Shown here one piece after another: positions 34,740 through 46,990 of a DNA stretch of 64,000 bases (its first letter is position 1; each line of letters opens with the position of its first letter). The position numbers and the translations under genes are program-made. Origin of the DNA: Straminergon stramineum (Eukaryota > Streptophyta > Bryopsida > Hypnales > Calliergonaceae). Under the pieces are notes generated by a model. It saw only the letters and a list, made by a program, of their open reading frames with translations, was not told the origin of the DNA and did no database searches. The DNA is taken from NCBI GenBank assembly GCA_963920665.1, contig OY987264.1, forward strand, positions 32,220,906 through 32,284,905. The letters run 5' to 3'.

Positions 34740-35560
34740 TTGAAGAGAGTTTTGGTATGTATGATTTGGGGATGTCTAAGTGGTGATGAAGGTTGAATGT
34801 GTTATGCCTTTGGGCTCTAGCAATGATGATGTTGAGAGTTTTGTATTCCATTGGGATCTAATGAGCTTATGACCATATAATCAAACTTCAAAATCCTTCA
34901 ATTTTTATGTTCTTTATGCCACTATATAATAATGAAATTCATGAAAGCATTATTTTTCAAAGAAGCAATTGTAAGTCTTCTATAAGTCTTCAAATCTTCA
35001 TTTCTTCTCAATGTTTTTTATAAGTCCTACAAATTTTCAAATTCATTTGTAGAGGTTTGTAATGACCTTTAATGTTTGAAAATAAAGTGGAGAAAATTCG
35101 TACCAAATATTGAATATATTTAAAAATCTAAAAGTTTGACCATGCATGAGTGTACATTGTAGTGCACAAATTAGAGTGCTAATTAGAGTGCAAACCAAGT
35201 TTCTATACTATTTCTAAATTTAGAAATGTAGTTAGAATCTTATAGGTTCTTAACTTTGGGCTATAATAAACTTGTCATTTGAAAGTTCTTTTTTAGTATT
35301 TTCCAATGAGTCTTTCATCTTAGAAACCTTGTTTTTATTACTTACGCCCTAAAGCAAGAAAAATCATATAGACATTTCATATGCAAGTTTTGTAATGTAA
35401 AAACCAAAAGTTGGATTATACTACACATGTGTGTTTTTTGATCAATTATGCAAAGCATATAAATTTCAAAAAAATGATATGACTCATAGTTGCAAAATTG
35501 AAGCTTATAAAGTGAAGGACTATAAAATCCTTTTTTCACTATGCTTTGACTTTTCAACAG
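34740..35560 (+). repeat. Downstream flank of gene B, shared with other units
   Basis: Aligns with 20,664-21,242 and, past the N4 insertion point, with 22,237-22,355. It contains GCCCTAAAGCAAGAAAAATC near 35,347, the intact form of a run interrupted or lost in the A unit. Confidence 0.65.
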
Positions 35561-36499
35561 TATATAAATGAATTTTTAATATTTTAGAGTCAAAATCACA
35601 CATATGCTGTCAATACCGAAAAATGTCAAATTTTACTATGAAAATTTGAAATTATTGCAAATTTATGAATGGAAATTGAAATAAATTCAGATCAAATTAC
35701 CCATACTTAATAGATCTAAAATTTTATGCCTACATATATATGCACCTAATAATTGGAGGTTTTAAAAAGAAGCACCTTAGACCCTACACCACAGTGATTA
35801 GTAAATAGTGACTTTCAAAAGTCTTCAATGCTTGTCCTTCATCCTAGATTACGCAAAGATCTAGTTTGAGTGTTTCTAATCCTATTGCATTGTTTCATAA
35901 TTTGCAATTTTGTCCATAACAAAAATTTCATTAGAATGGCAATATTCTACAAACTTGGCACTTTTATGTTTAGATTGTGAGGTTTGAAATATATACTAGT
36001 CCTAGACTTTAGTGCTAAAGAAGGAAATGAATGTGAGAGAAATGGTGTATGGAATATTGCCATTTTAACGAAATTTTCCATCCATTCACTATTTCTTAAA
36101 TTATTGCATTCACTCTTTAATATACATATATGGCATATATTTGAAGTATTCTTTTATATGATCCAAAGATTGCACGTATACTTTATCAAAGTTGGATCTC
36201 AAAAATATATTTTATACAATTCAAAATAGGGCTAGTCAAATATTAACTAAGTAGTATATAAATCTTAGAGATTTAAAATAGTAAGTTACATTTTTACATG
36301 GAAATCTCATTGCAAATAGGATTTTGATTTTTTTAAATAAAATTTTTTGATTCACAATTGCTTTCATAAGAATTTGAAGATCTTTGTTTCAGATTCAATC
36401 AATAGATATTGGTTAGTCCAACAAAAGATTCAACCGTGTGCATATCATCTTTGGGTCACAATTTCCAACTTTCAATTGTTTGAAAGGCATTCCTATATT
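35561..36499. other. AT-rich non-coding stretch
   Basis: No similarity to the unit flanks was noticed. It leads into the breakpoint of the inverted segment. Only short chance frames. Confidence 0.4.
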
Positions 36500-37603
36500 A
36501 TTTTTCTACGTTACACATTTTAGTACATCCAAACGATTTTGGAAGTTTTGATTACCTCAATGACCTTCAAGCATTAAAAATTTTCTATCAATAATTGAGG
36601 AATTAGAAATTTTGAATGAATTTTGGATTTGTTGTGGACCAAGTGGTGCACTAGGCATAAACTCTAAATTTGTAATAATTTATTAATGAAATTGAGAGGT
36701 ATTTTTAATCTAATTGGATTTTATAACTAAATCCATTTTTCCAACAACTACAAAATTCATATAAAAGAAATTGTAGGTGGAATGAGAATTATTTGTTAAA
36801 TGAATTACATGGTAGTAATTTTGCATCTTATTGAAAATGTGTACATTTTAGAAAAAATTTGAGTGAATTTTACATATAGAAATGTATGGATCATATTTTG
36901 ATTAGCAAAGCTTCATTAAAAAAATTAGGATATTCCAAAAAAATTTACCGTTTGTTTCCAATTTTTAAAATTATTGCATGCTACAAAATCTTTCAAATTT
37001 GGTCCATGTGAAAAGATTAAATATAACTACAAAATTTATTAATTTAATAGTAGGTGGACCTTTTATTAATGAAATTTGAAACTCAAATGTATATGGAGTG
37101 CTCTTTTATACCACAACTTGTCCAATTTTATTGCAAAAATGATCAATAATAGAAATTTTCAAGTGAGTTGATACCTTTGAGAACCATTGCATGTGGAAGA
37201 GTTCCAAACACAACAAACTTATGGTTGGTTATAATCATTATTATAGTTTTAGTCATAAAGGATTCCACCTTTTTGAATTAAGATATACACTTTCCACATT
37301 TCAGCTCATTGAAATCAAAAGGTGATTTACTAATGACCCAATCATTCTTTTTATATTAAAAAATGAATGATTTTCTTCCAATGTTTTAAACATAGCTTGT
37401 ATAAATGATCTCTACAAGTTGTTGAGTTATATTAAAGTTAGATTATTTTCTTGAATTAAATTGCATGGAATATTCTATCAAAATAATTTAATACATGTGT
37501 AGTATAATCTAGTAGTTTTAGCTTTGAGGTTACAAAACTTGACTATGGCATCTCTAAATGATTTTTCTTGCTTTAAGGCATCACTAGAAAAAATTATCTT
37601 TTG

Positions 37604-38335
37604 GGGTGATTGCAAGAAACACCTATCCTATTTTGCGTCACACATTGCGTATTGATATGATTTTTTGCCATAACTTTTGTGTTTTGATTCCAAATGACTT
37701 AAGATTTATAGGAAAGGTACTTACGACTATTATAGACTTTGACTAATTTTTTCATAATTTTTTTAATTTTCGTAAATTTTTAATTTTTTTAATTTTTTCA
37801 ATGTCACACTTGGCAGTTTGGAGGTTTTTAGTACTACTTAGAACCCAAATAAACAAATTTTGAGCTGAAATTTTGAGGAGATGGTCTTCTAGTAGACTTA
37901 TAGCTAATGGCCTAAGGAATTTTAAAAATAAGTAATTTTATGTGTAGATGTCTAGAAAGTGAGCTTCTTTATACTTGCATTTGGAAACATATAAAATATT
38001 ATTTTGGTGGTTCTTTTGGTGAATGGCCATCTCCATAGAGTTGTTACAAATGGATAGTTTTTATTTTGTAAAATTTTTTTATTTTGTAAAATTTTTCCCT
38101 AATTAAAACATCAAGGTATGTATTTTCTTAAGATTTGGCATGTTTCTAGTTCTCCTACTTAGAGAATTTTTCTATGCAATTCCTTCCATAGGTACCTTCA
38201 TCTTAAAGGTATAAAATTTTTTCATATTTTTTAAGTTAAAAAGAAATTAGATTTTTAATTTTAAAATACTCCTGAAAAAATCATGAGTACTATTGAAAAC
38301 ACAACAAACAGGACAGGTGTTTCTTGCAATCACCC
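37604..38335. mobile_element. TIR element, TTGCAAGAAACAC family, copy N2
   Basis: Left end GGGTGATTGCAAGAAACACC, right end its inverse (first 20 bases nearly perfect, then TGTCC against TATCC). Length 732 bp, AT-rich, no coding sequence. It sits in the inverted unit close to the position occupied by N4 in the A unit, but in opposite relative orientation. Confidence 0.8.
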
Positions 38336-38735
38336 TTTTAGCAATAAAAAATTTTTGGAAAAAAATGAAAATTTTATCAAAAGTTTAGAGTTAAAAGCTT
38401 AAAATTACATTTCTAAATTTAGAATGATATAGTAAATTGATTTACACTCTAGTGTTCTATACTAAAATTTTTTATATTTAAACATGTTCAATAATTGGTA
38501 TGAATTTTCTTCACTATGTCTTGAAACCATCAAGGTCATTACAAAACTCTACAAATTAATTTATAACTTGTATGACTTGGAGAAGACATTTAGAAGAATT
38601 GAAGATTTTTAAGTTTCATAGAAGACTTGCAATTGCATCTTTGAATAATAATGCTTACAAAAATTTCAATAATATATTATGGGATAAAGAACATATATAA
38701 TGGAGGATTTTAGAAGTTTGATTACTTGGTCATAG

Positions 38736-39459
38736 AGGTGATTGCAAGCCAAAGGTTGGTTGATAATCAATAGCATTTGGAGTAGTATTCATAGTACTAC
38801 AAGCTTTTGGAAAAAAAATATTTAAAAGCATAAAAATAAGGATAATTAGTATAACACTAAAAATAGCATATTACTAAAATTTGAAATCTAGAAAAATGTA
38901 GATCAAAAGTTATTCATGAAATAAAAATATGAAAATTTTGAATAAAATAGATACTTTGATTTTTAAATTATTAGAAAACATTCCAAAAATTAAAACAAAA
39001 ATTAGCTATTCTTAAGAGTTTAATGGAGATAAGATTTTTCTTAAAATATAATAGAAAAATATTTTCAAGTGTCTACAAATTTATAGACTAGGGATTTCTA
39101 TGTGCTCAAAATGTGGAGGACATAAATAATCTATTTTTAGATGCCCTTAGGATGGAACATGCTTGCCTATTGTGGGAAATATCACAATATTTTCAAGACT
39201 AAATCATTAATTTTTGGGTACTTGAAATTCCCAAAAAAAATAAATTTTAAAGTGTGATAAATTAGCAAAATAGACTTCTAAATTTTAAAGGATTTTTTTC
39301 AATTTCTAAAAAATAAAGGATATGATTTCAATAGAAATATCCATCTCCAATAAAAAAAATTCAAGTTCATTGGGTTTATGCTTCAAAAGTTATTGCAAAT
39401 CACTAGTTTGTCACGCTATATGTGACATAATAAAAGAATAGTGTTTCTTGCAAGCACCC
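38736..39459. mobile_element. TIR element, TTGCAAGAAACAC family, copy N3
   Basis: The right end GTGTTTCTTGCAAGCACCC is clear; the left end GAGGTGATTGCAAGCC is weaker. Its interior aligns inversely with N4 (for example TATGCTTCAAAAGTT and the run near 39,325-39,430). Length 724 bp. It directly adjoins the 3' UTR of copy C. Confidence 0.7.
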
Positions 39460-39479
39460 ATTGGCTCTATAGATTCGGA

Positions 39480-40445
39480 TGGAATTTGAAACCTCAAACT
39501 GCTGTTACAACAAGAGCCCCAAGTACAACACATTCAACCACCTTCCATACTTCACATTAAGACTTTCAACATCCCCCAAATCGCACATATCCAAAACTCT
39601 CTCTATTATAAGCAACAATGCTATCAAATATGTCACACTTACGTTTTATATTTTGCTCTACAAACATAAAATAGAGAGCAACCAAGTACTTCCTGGTTCC
39701 ACCTCTACATGTCCCAAACAAAAAACATCCTACCCCCATCCAAACTCTCACAGCCATCACAAAAATTCATTCACCCCTCCTTCCCCGCAAATATAAAACT
39801 TAGTAAAAAATTAGAAAAGAGTCCCTTTTAGTGAAGATAAGTAGCATACGTGTCACTGAACAATCTCTTCAACCCATAACCCCTAATAAGATGGAGTTCT
39901 TCTCAATCTCAAAGGTTAATCCTTCGAGGCCAGTCACAATGTAGCTAAGGGAAGTGGGATCATCCGGGTTAGCGAGGTGCAGAATCAGCAACAACTTCAC
40001 CCATGTGAGAAGAGGAAAGATGATCAAATTAGAGCTTCTACAGAATGCTTCAAGAGCGGTGCAACAATCATGGCCAACATCGACAACATTTCTCCACTGG
40101 CTCTTCATTCAGTAGCCTCCTGCAAAGATGTCGATGATATAACTTAGTCCTTTACATCATTGTCAACAAATCTTTAGAATTTCACCATCCTACCTGAAAT
40201 TGACAAGACAGAGAGGACGGAACATTGGCCACACCTGACGCTCCTGGAAAGACCAGCAACTTACTTCCTGTTGCTGGGAATGAAGAAAGACCATTTCGAC
40301 AGGCACAAGGGCTAACCTTCTCTTCCTGCTACTCTCGTGACCTGGGCCTCGGGGGCTGCAACCCATATGCAAATCTCAAAAACTAAACAACCTACGGCAG
40401 CTCGCCGACATAGATAGCCTGATGTAGTATGTATCTTACTGTAAA
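39480..40445 (-). pseudogene. Copy C: inverted 3' fragment of the gene family
   Basis: Minus-strand exon 5 (40,355 down to 40,265) is recognisable between a GGTTGCAG acceptor and a GTAAGT donor and still encodes VEMVFLHSQQQE-like sequence, but it is 91 nt rather than 89. An insertion and a deletion before that shift the frame and give a stop. Exon 6 (40,119 down to 40,105, GAG GCT ACT GAA TGA) is intact. The 3' UTR runs to about 39,480. Exons 1-4 are absent, the break lying in intron 4 near 40,445. It cannot encode the membrane segment. Confidence 0.75.
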
Positions 40446-40469
40446 TGAAACTAAGCTACCATCTACAAG

Positions 40470-41290
40470 TATCCTCTCCAAAGCTTGTTGGTTATCATTT
40501 TAAATAATTTCTATTCAATTGGAGAAAAATTGCCATTTCCATGATTTTTATAATATATAGTGAAATTAAATTGCTAAATAGAACATAAGTGTCCAATTGG
40601 CTCAAGTTTAAAAAAAAATACAAGTAGTCCAAAATATAAAGAATGGAGTTATAAAATAAAAATAATTATTTTATTTTTTAACTCCTAAATCACACAAGGC
40701 AATGACCATTAAGTCAAATTTCAAATATCAAACCAAATTTAAAATTTCAATAATTCTTTGATACAGTTTTGATATTTATCAAATTGTAAAAAAATATTTT
40801 TTTATAGATGCTAATTATGTCAAAAAAATGATTGGAAAATGAAGTAGTGGTGATTTTTAAAATTTTATTGTTTGAATAATCTATATCAATTAGAATATAA
40901 TTAGAATCATTTTGAATTTTCTGAAAATATTCAAATGATTTTGAGAAAAAATTACTCTGAAGAACTATTTTTAAATTATATTTTAATGACAATAAAAAAA
41001 TTGAAAAAGAGACGATATCACATAATATGGATTTTAGCACCACATACCTTTGATTCCAATAGTACATTGAATTTTTCGAATTTTCCAAAAATTCATATTC
41101 ACTAGGGTTAGAATTAGTGAAGTTTCCTTTTCTTAGTTTAAATCAAGTATTAGAAATGAATATTTTGAAAGTTACCATCAAGTTTGACAAAGGTGCATTT
41201 AAGGTAGTTTGGGGGTACAAGGACTTGTAATTGAGTGTGAAGGGTCCGCTTGGTATGGGGATCTCTTACCCAAATGGAAATGCAGTTACA
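40470..41290 (+). repeat. Upstream flank of the gene D unit
   Basis: Aligns with about 54,960-55,700 and partly with 8,200-8,660. Landmarks: AAGCTTGTTG near its start, AAATTGCTAAATA, CACAAGTAG, and GATATCACATAATATGGATT. The 113-residue minus-strand frame inside is low-complexity and not kept in the sister block. Confidence 0.65.
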
Positions 41291-41294
41291 TTAA

Positions 41295-41675
41295 TCCTTA
41301 AATGTTGACACGGACGTTTTGTGTCCGATGGATGACAAAAACCTCTTTATTGGATGTACAAAAGCTTTTTTCATCCGTTTTTTTTGTGAAAGTGACAACG
41401 CAGTTCTTCGGCTTCAGAGAAGTCGAAGAACAAGGTCATTGAATGCATTCTCATTATTAGGTGATGCAAATTGCAAGAAAATGTCACGGAGATTCATGTG
41501 GACAGTCATAGAGCCACTCCTGCCCTTCTTTCAATTCCCATGAGGCCAGTAGGCGAAGCATGCTTTCCCAGTCACTGTGCAACGCAAGAAGAGTGTATTC
41601 AATTGCGGTCAGTGGCAACATCCGTACTGTTCACAAACTGCTTTCTTCCACGGTTACCAGTTCATTGTTTAAGGG
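41295..41675. mobile_element. TTAA-flanked element, TGTTGACAC subfamily, copy 2
   Basis: TTAA at 41,291-41,294 and 41,676-41,679. The left 50 bases match 23,881 onward; ends are TCCTTAAA and TTTAAGGG. The 381-bp body includes a small hairpin, GTTCTTCGGCTTC against AAGTCGAAGAAC, at 41,403-41,431. Short frames inside are unsupported. Confidence 0.65.
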
Positions 41676-41836
41676 TTAACCTTGTAAGGACGCTGCCCCC
41701 ATGACTAAGGTAGTCTCCAAAATTCTCCAATTATTGGTGCATTCTCTTTTTCTACAGTCAATAGTGAAGTCATCCATCGGACCATTTTGGTCGATTGAGT
41801 TCCCCCGCCCCCCTCAGGATCCCTTTGCAGGCACCA

Positions 41837-41844
41837 TATATAAG
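41837..41844 (+). promoter_or_regulatory. TATA box of gene D
   Basis: TATATAAG followed by AGCCTTTTG, as in gene A. Confidence 0.7.
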
Positions 41845-41953
41845 AGCCTTTTGTAGTTGCTCATCTGCCATCGAGCTTGCTCGAGTCTGTCCGTCACTGT
41901 GTTCATTGCTTCCATCCTTGTGTAGGACCTCCGGTGTTAGTCCACAACTCCAC

Positions 41954-41980
41954 ATGCTTGCCCTTCAGCAACTGAAGTAG
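41954..41980 (+). CDS. Conserved upstream ORF of gene D (MLALQQLK)
   Basis: Eight codons then TAG, in the leader exon. A strong donor (GTAAGTATAG) stands about 50 bases further on at 42,032, placing this ORF in a non-coding first exon. Confidence 0.5.
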   Translation: MLALQQLK

Positions 41981-42581
41981 CTCAGTTACGTTAGTGAACC
42001 GGGAACTCCGAACTCAAGGCTGAGCTTTCAATGTAAGTATAGTTTCCCGCTTTTGGTGTTGGTTTCTTTCCCTTCCGCAAATGCACTAGCTAGAATTTGC
42101 ACTGCTCTATGGTTTTCTTTTCCTTCCGACTTTCACATTCCGAATGTTCTAGTATAGAGATTGTGGTAGAATTTGAAGTCGTGTCCGAATCGGTGTGCAA
42201 TTGCTAGCTACTCTTTGATTCATTGCAATCTCAAGGAGTGATCATGATAATGAAACACAACATTTGATCTAGAATGGTGAGGCGCTTACACTTTTGTTGA
42301 TCAGAGGAAGAGGAAGCAAATTAATTGATTGAAGGAGACGATTGAGGCCGACGGACCAAAGCTAAGAGAAGGGAAGGTGCTGTCGGCGACGTTGGAAATC
42401 TGTGGTGACATGTTCGTAATTACCACTTCAATGTTTTCTCAATTACAGTAAGCTATCCTGGGTGATCAATCTAATGGCACTGCTTAAGTTGCGTGCTGCT
42501 TCTGACTGCAAAACTTGATTTATTGCGTTGCAGATCGATCGAGCTGGTCCGTAGAATATTGCGAACTGGTTGGCAAGCGCG

Positions 42582-44308
42582 ATGGGAGCCAACTTCTGGG
42601 ATCAAGTGGGGTTGCCGCTCTTGATCGGCCTTGCTATTCAAATTGTAGTTGCTTCTCTCTGTTTCCTGAGCGTTCGACTTTGGAAATTTTTGATGAAACA
42701 GATCAATCCACAGACAGCAGGTTGCACTGGGGCCTCCTTTCTTGATTTCAATTCTTCCTCAAATCCTAGAATTACCATTAGCGTACTGCTCGGTGTTTAC
42801 GTCCAAGTGCTTCTTTCTAGTAAACTTGATAACACGTTTTATCTTGCTGTTTGCTCAGTTGAGGAAATTGCTCCCGATTAGCCCCTCTGTGATGGTGATG
42901 CTGCTGCTCATGCAAATGCCACGCCTGATTTGGAAACGGGGAACGGCAAAGGCCCTGCTGAAGGTGAAATTTGTTCTTGCTCTTTTGGGGTCCAAGATTT
43001 GTAAACTTCTTAAATTGGGTCCAAGAGAAAAAATCGAGATTTGTTTCTACCTTTCCCCTATTACTGATGCGGGTGAAAGCAAATATATACTGGAGATTTG
43101 ATGTCTCAGTGCTTGTCTCTAAGAGAGGGGAACCTTAATCCACTGTTTCTTTCTCATGGACTTTGAGAAATTGATTACTTTACTATTACGACGAGTGGAA
43201 CAGGGGAAGATCAAGACTGAGAAGACAAACCAGGAAAAGAGTGTTGGAGAGTGTGAGGCTTAAGATTGTTCGTGTTTTTCCATTCGCATCCTGGTGGATT
43301 TGCTTGACTTCTTCATTTTTTGGATGCACAGGTGGAGAGTCCATGGCTGAGCCTGAAGTGGAACTGAGAATTGTGAATGGCGGTGAAGGTGAGAAATCTT
43401 GCACGGGCGATATACTCTACCACTCTCCGTGCTCGACAGCGATCGTTTCTTTGTGAATAGACTCTGTTTTTGAAAAGCATTTGAGGGGCGAATGCATTGA
43501 ATTAGAACATCCTCTTCTCGTCAATGCATTTAGAACTTCCAGACATCTGATCTCCTCGGGTTGGAATTGGCTTCGTTCGGGACGGGCTATCATATAGTTT
43601 GTGCATCATTCTAGACTAATGTTATCTTTACACAGGAATAGAACAAAGACAAATTCATTTGAATCCAGTATTGAATATACGAGATTGCAGGGATGGAACA
43701 TTTCAATGATCAAGAGGCCCATCCTCCAGTAGTCAAATCTCCTGTGACCAGTACGTCATTTCTGCGGCCTTCCCACCAGTGCTATCCATAAATTTCACAT
43801 CCGCATATCTAACTTTTTATGAATCACTAAATTTCATTCTATTCAAGAGATTTGATCTACAAATATCCAAACCGCATCTTGTTGTGTGTGTTTTACAATA
43901 AAATCGCTTGAGTATGCTGCATTCATTTAAGCTACATATTGAGTCCGGTTATCTATGTCGGCAAGCTGCCGTAGGTTGTTTATTTTTTGATGTTTGCATA
44001 TGGGTTGCAGCCCTGAAGGCCCAGGTCACTAGAATTGCAGCAAGAAAAGCCCTTGTGCGACCTGTCGAAATGGACGTTCCTCATTCCCAGCAAGAAGAAG
44101 TAAGTTGATCATGGTCTTGCAGGAATGTCAGCTGTGTGGTCAAATGAATGTTCCATCCCCTTCAATCTCTGTCTTGCCAATTCGTGTAGCTAGGATGATA
44201 CCATTCTACCGTTGGAGCTCAAATTTTTTGAAGTTTTGTTGACGATGAAGTGAAAGACTAAGTAACATCGTCGTTGACAACTTTAATTTGCAGGAGGCTG
44301 ATGAATGA
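42582..44308 (+). pseudogene. Gene D: family member with an internal stop
   Basis: Exons 42,582-42,720, 42,859-42,963, 43,332-43,388, 44,011-44,099 and 44,294-44,308 keep lengths and splice sites. N-terminus MGANFWDQVG and the membrane helix are intact. In exon 3, the Gln codon CAG that follows the Asp (as in B) reads TAG (42,879-42,881), so the spliced product would be about 53 residues: the membrane helix and a short stub. Later exons are still in frame and end VEMDVPHSQQEE then EADE. The promoter is well preserved. Either this is a fresh pseudogene or it makes a tail-less form. Intron 2 is 138 nt, a multiple of three, without a stop, so its retention would keep the frame up to the same TAG. 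Confidence 0.65.
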
Positions 44309-44829
44309 AGTGCCAGTGGAGAAAGGTTGTCAATATTGGCCATGATTGTTACACTGCTCATATGGAAGCCCTAACTTCGACCATCTTTCTTCTTAGATGA
44401 AGTTGTTGCTGATTTTGCACCACGTTAACCCAGATGATCCCAATTCCCTTGGCTACACTGTGACTGTCCTTCAAGGATTGAGCGAGTAAGGACCGAGCTT
44501 ACGAGTGAGAAGAACTCCATCCCATTAAGGTTTTAGGGTTGGAATAAATGAAGAGGATGTTTCAGTGACACTTATGCTACATATCTTCACTAGAGGGGAG
44601 ACTCGTTGCTATTTTATAATAAGTAAGTTTTACATTCAAAAGGGGTAAGGAGAGGAAAGGTGTATGTGCTGGTGAGGGGTGAATGGTTTTTTGAAATGGG
44701 TGGGGTGGGGGGAGGATGTTTTTAGTTTAGGCCATGTTCGAATGGTAGTGCTTGGTTGCTCTCAATTTTACATTTGTAAAGCAAAATGTATTGCAATATG
44801 TGATATATTTGATGGCAATGTTATTTATG

Positions 44830-46990
44830 TTATAAGGATTTTAGATATGTGTGACTTGGGGATATTTAAGTCTTGAGGTAGAGTGTGAGAGGGGTTGAAT
44901 GTATTGTTCCTAAGGCTCCCACTGTGATGACGTTGAAAAAATTTGTATTCATTTAGATTTGTTGAGCTTAGGACCACCTAATCCAACTTCAAAATCCTTC
45001 ATTGTTTTATATGTTCTTCATGCCACTATTCATTAATGAAATTCTGGAAAGCTTTGTTATTCAAGGATGCAATTGCATGTCTTCTACTAGTTGAAAAATC
45101 TTCCATTCTTCTAAATTGTTTCTATAATCCCTTCAAGTTACAAATTTTATTTTGAAGATTTGTAATGACATGGAAGGTTTGAAGATATAGTGAAGAAAAT
45201 TTATGTCAAATATCAAATATGTTTAAATATCTAAACTTTTATACATTGTAGTGTACAATATTAGAGTGTAAGCCAAGTTATTGTGCCATTCAAAATTTAG
45301 AAATGTAATTATAGGCTCAAAACTTTAGACTATAATAATATTGTCTTCTTTAGGAAATGTTTTTGTGTTTTCCAAATTGAATCTATTGTTGTAAAGCTTA
45401 TTTTTATTAGTTATGCCCTAAAGCAAGAAAAAACATTTAGACATGCCATAGTCAAGTTTTGTGACCTCAAAGCCAAAAGAACTAGACTATACTATGTACG
45501 TATTAAGATTTTTTGATAGAATATTCAAAACATATAAATTTCAAATAATAAAATATGACTTTAATATAACTTGATGATTTTTATAGACCATATGTACATA
45601 TAAGTTATATGTAAAATATTACACGAAAATTATCCATTTTTTTAAGTAACAAGATTGGTTTGGTCATTTTTTTTTGAGTCAACATTTGGTTCTAACAAGC
45701 TTGGATGTAGAAGGTATACATCTTAATTCAAAAGGGTGGAATTCTTTATGTCTACAATTGTAATGATGATTATATCATTACAACCAACAATTAATTTATA
45801 GTTTTTGGAACTCTTCCACATATAATGGTTTTGAAAATTCATCAATGTTTTGAAAAACTTGCCATAAGTGGTAGAGGTTTAAGTTTTTTCAATAGAATTG
45901 GACCACTAGTGATCCCAAAAGATCACTACATGTAAAATTGAGTTAAAATTTCATTGATGGACTCACCAACTATTAATATTAGGGTGATTAGATGCTAGGA
46001 TATACAAGATAATTTGTTACATTGCACTAAAATATAGTGTTTTGAGAGACTTAAAAGATGTCCATGATAAATGCACATTGAACTTAAGATGGACGAGGAC
46101 ATGATCTTAAATAAAGTTGAATACAAAAAATGGATGAAAATCATCCATTTGCAATATACAAATCTTATTTGATTAACTTTGGTGATTTGGAACTATTTTT
46201 ATACTACTTAGTAATTATTGAAACTTGAAATTTTTGAATGTTGATGCCTTGAAATAAAATACAAAATTACATATGTTTGGAATCAAATATAAAAAAACTT
46301 TGGAAAAATCAATTGATGAAATTGCATGTTGTTAAACTATGTGGTTTAGGGTGATAGGATAAAAACCATTGAAACTACATTAGGTTTTTGATATGATGTA
46401 AGGTTAACCATTAAAAAAACAAATTCTATTACCACATTGTCAAACATCATTTATGAGGTGAGTTTATATTTTTGAAGGAACATTCAACTTACTATTTTAT
46501 CTTTCTATTATATGAAAATATGTGTTGTCTATTAATATAAATTATTGTTGTTGTTTTCATGAAATAATGTTATTTTTGTAATTTTGATTTCATAAACTGA
46601 AATTAAATTGCTAAATATGAAAGAAAAATACAATTAATGTAAAATTTTATCTCAACACAACTTTCATTGAAGAACAGAGTTACAAAAATCCTAATTTTTG
46701 TTTTATTTTTTATAAAAAAAAACCTAGACTATAAACTTCAACTTATATTTTCAATCTCTCACTTTTGTATTAGTTTTTGGTTGTAAATAATTGATTCACA
46801 CTATAGTAGTATTCTTCATATTGTGAATAATTCTTAATTTCTTTCCTCTATGGATGTTGATTACTTTAAAAAATTTGGTGTAAAATGAATTGATTTTATT
46901 GTGATCTTTTCAAGTTAATTGTTTAAAATATCATATTGATTATAATATATATTATAATTATCATATATTTTTACAAAAATGTAAGTTTGA
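44830..46990 (+). repeat. Downstream flank of gene D
   Basis: Free of most insertions seen elsewhere, so it serves as the reference for empty sites: near 45,360-45,440 (N4), 45,520-45,560 (TTAA element), 46,400-46,450 (TTA element) and 46,868-46,882 (8-bp element). Non-coding. Confidence 0.7.

Larger units (their letters stand above)
36500..40445 (-). repeat. Inverted partial repeat unit carrying copy C
   Basis: Read on the minus strand from 40,445, the order is intron 4, exon 5, exon 6, 3' UTR, downstream flank, and further flank, the same order as in the plus-strand units. The end at about 36,500 faces gene B's downstream flank, so B and C are tail to tail. The end at about 40,445 meets plus-strand upstream flank of D. 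Two N-family elements inserted within it. Confidence 0.7.

Noticed and set aside
40747..41088. 113-residue minus-strand frame
   Set aside because: Ile/Asn/Lys/Phe-rich, from AT-rich unit flank; the sister blocks at 8,200 and 55,350 do not keep it open.
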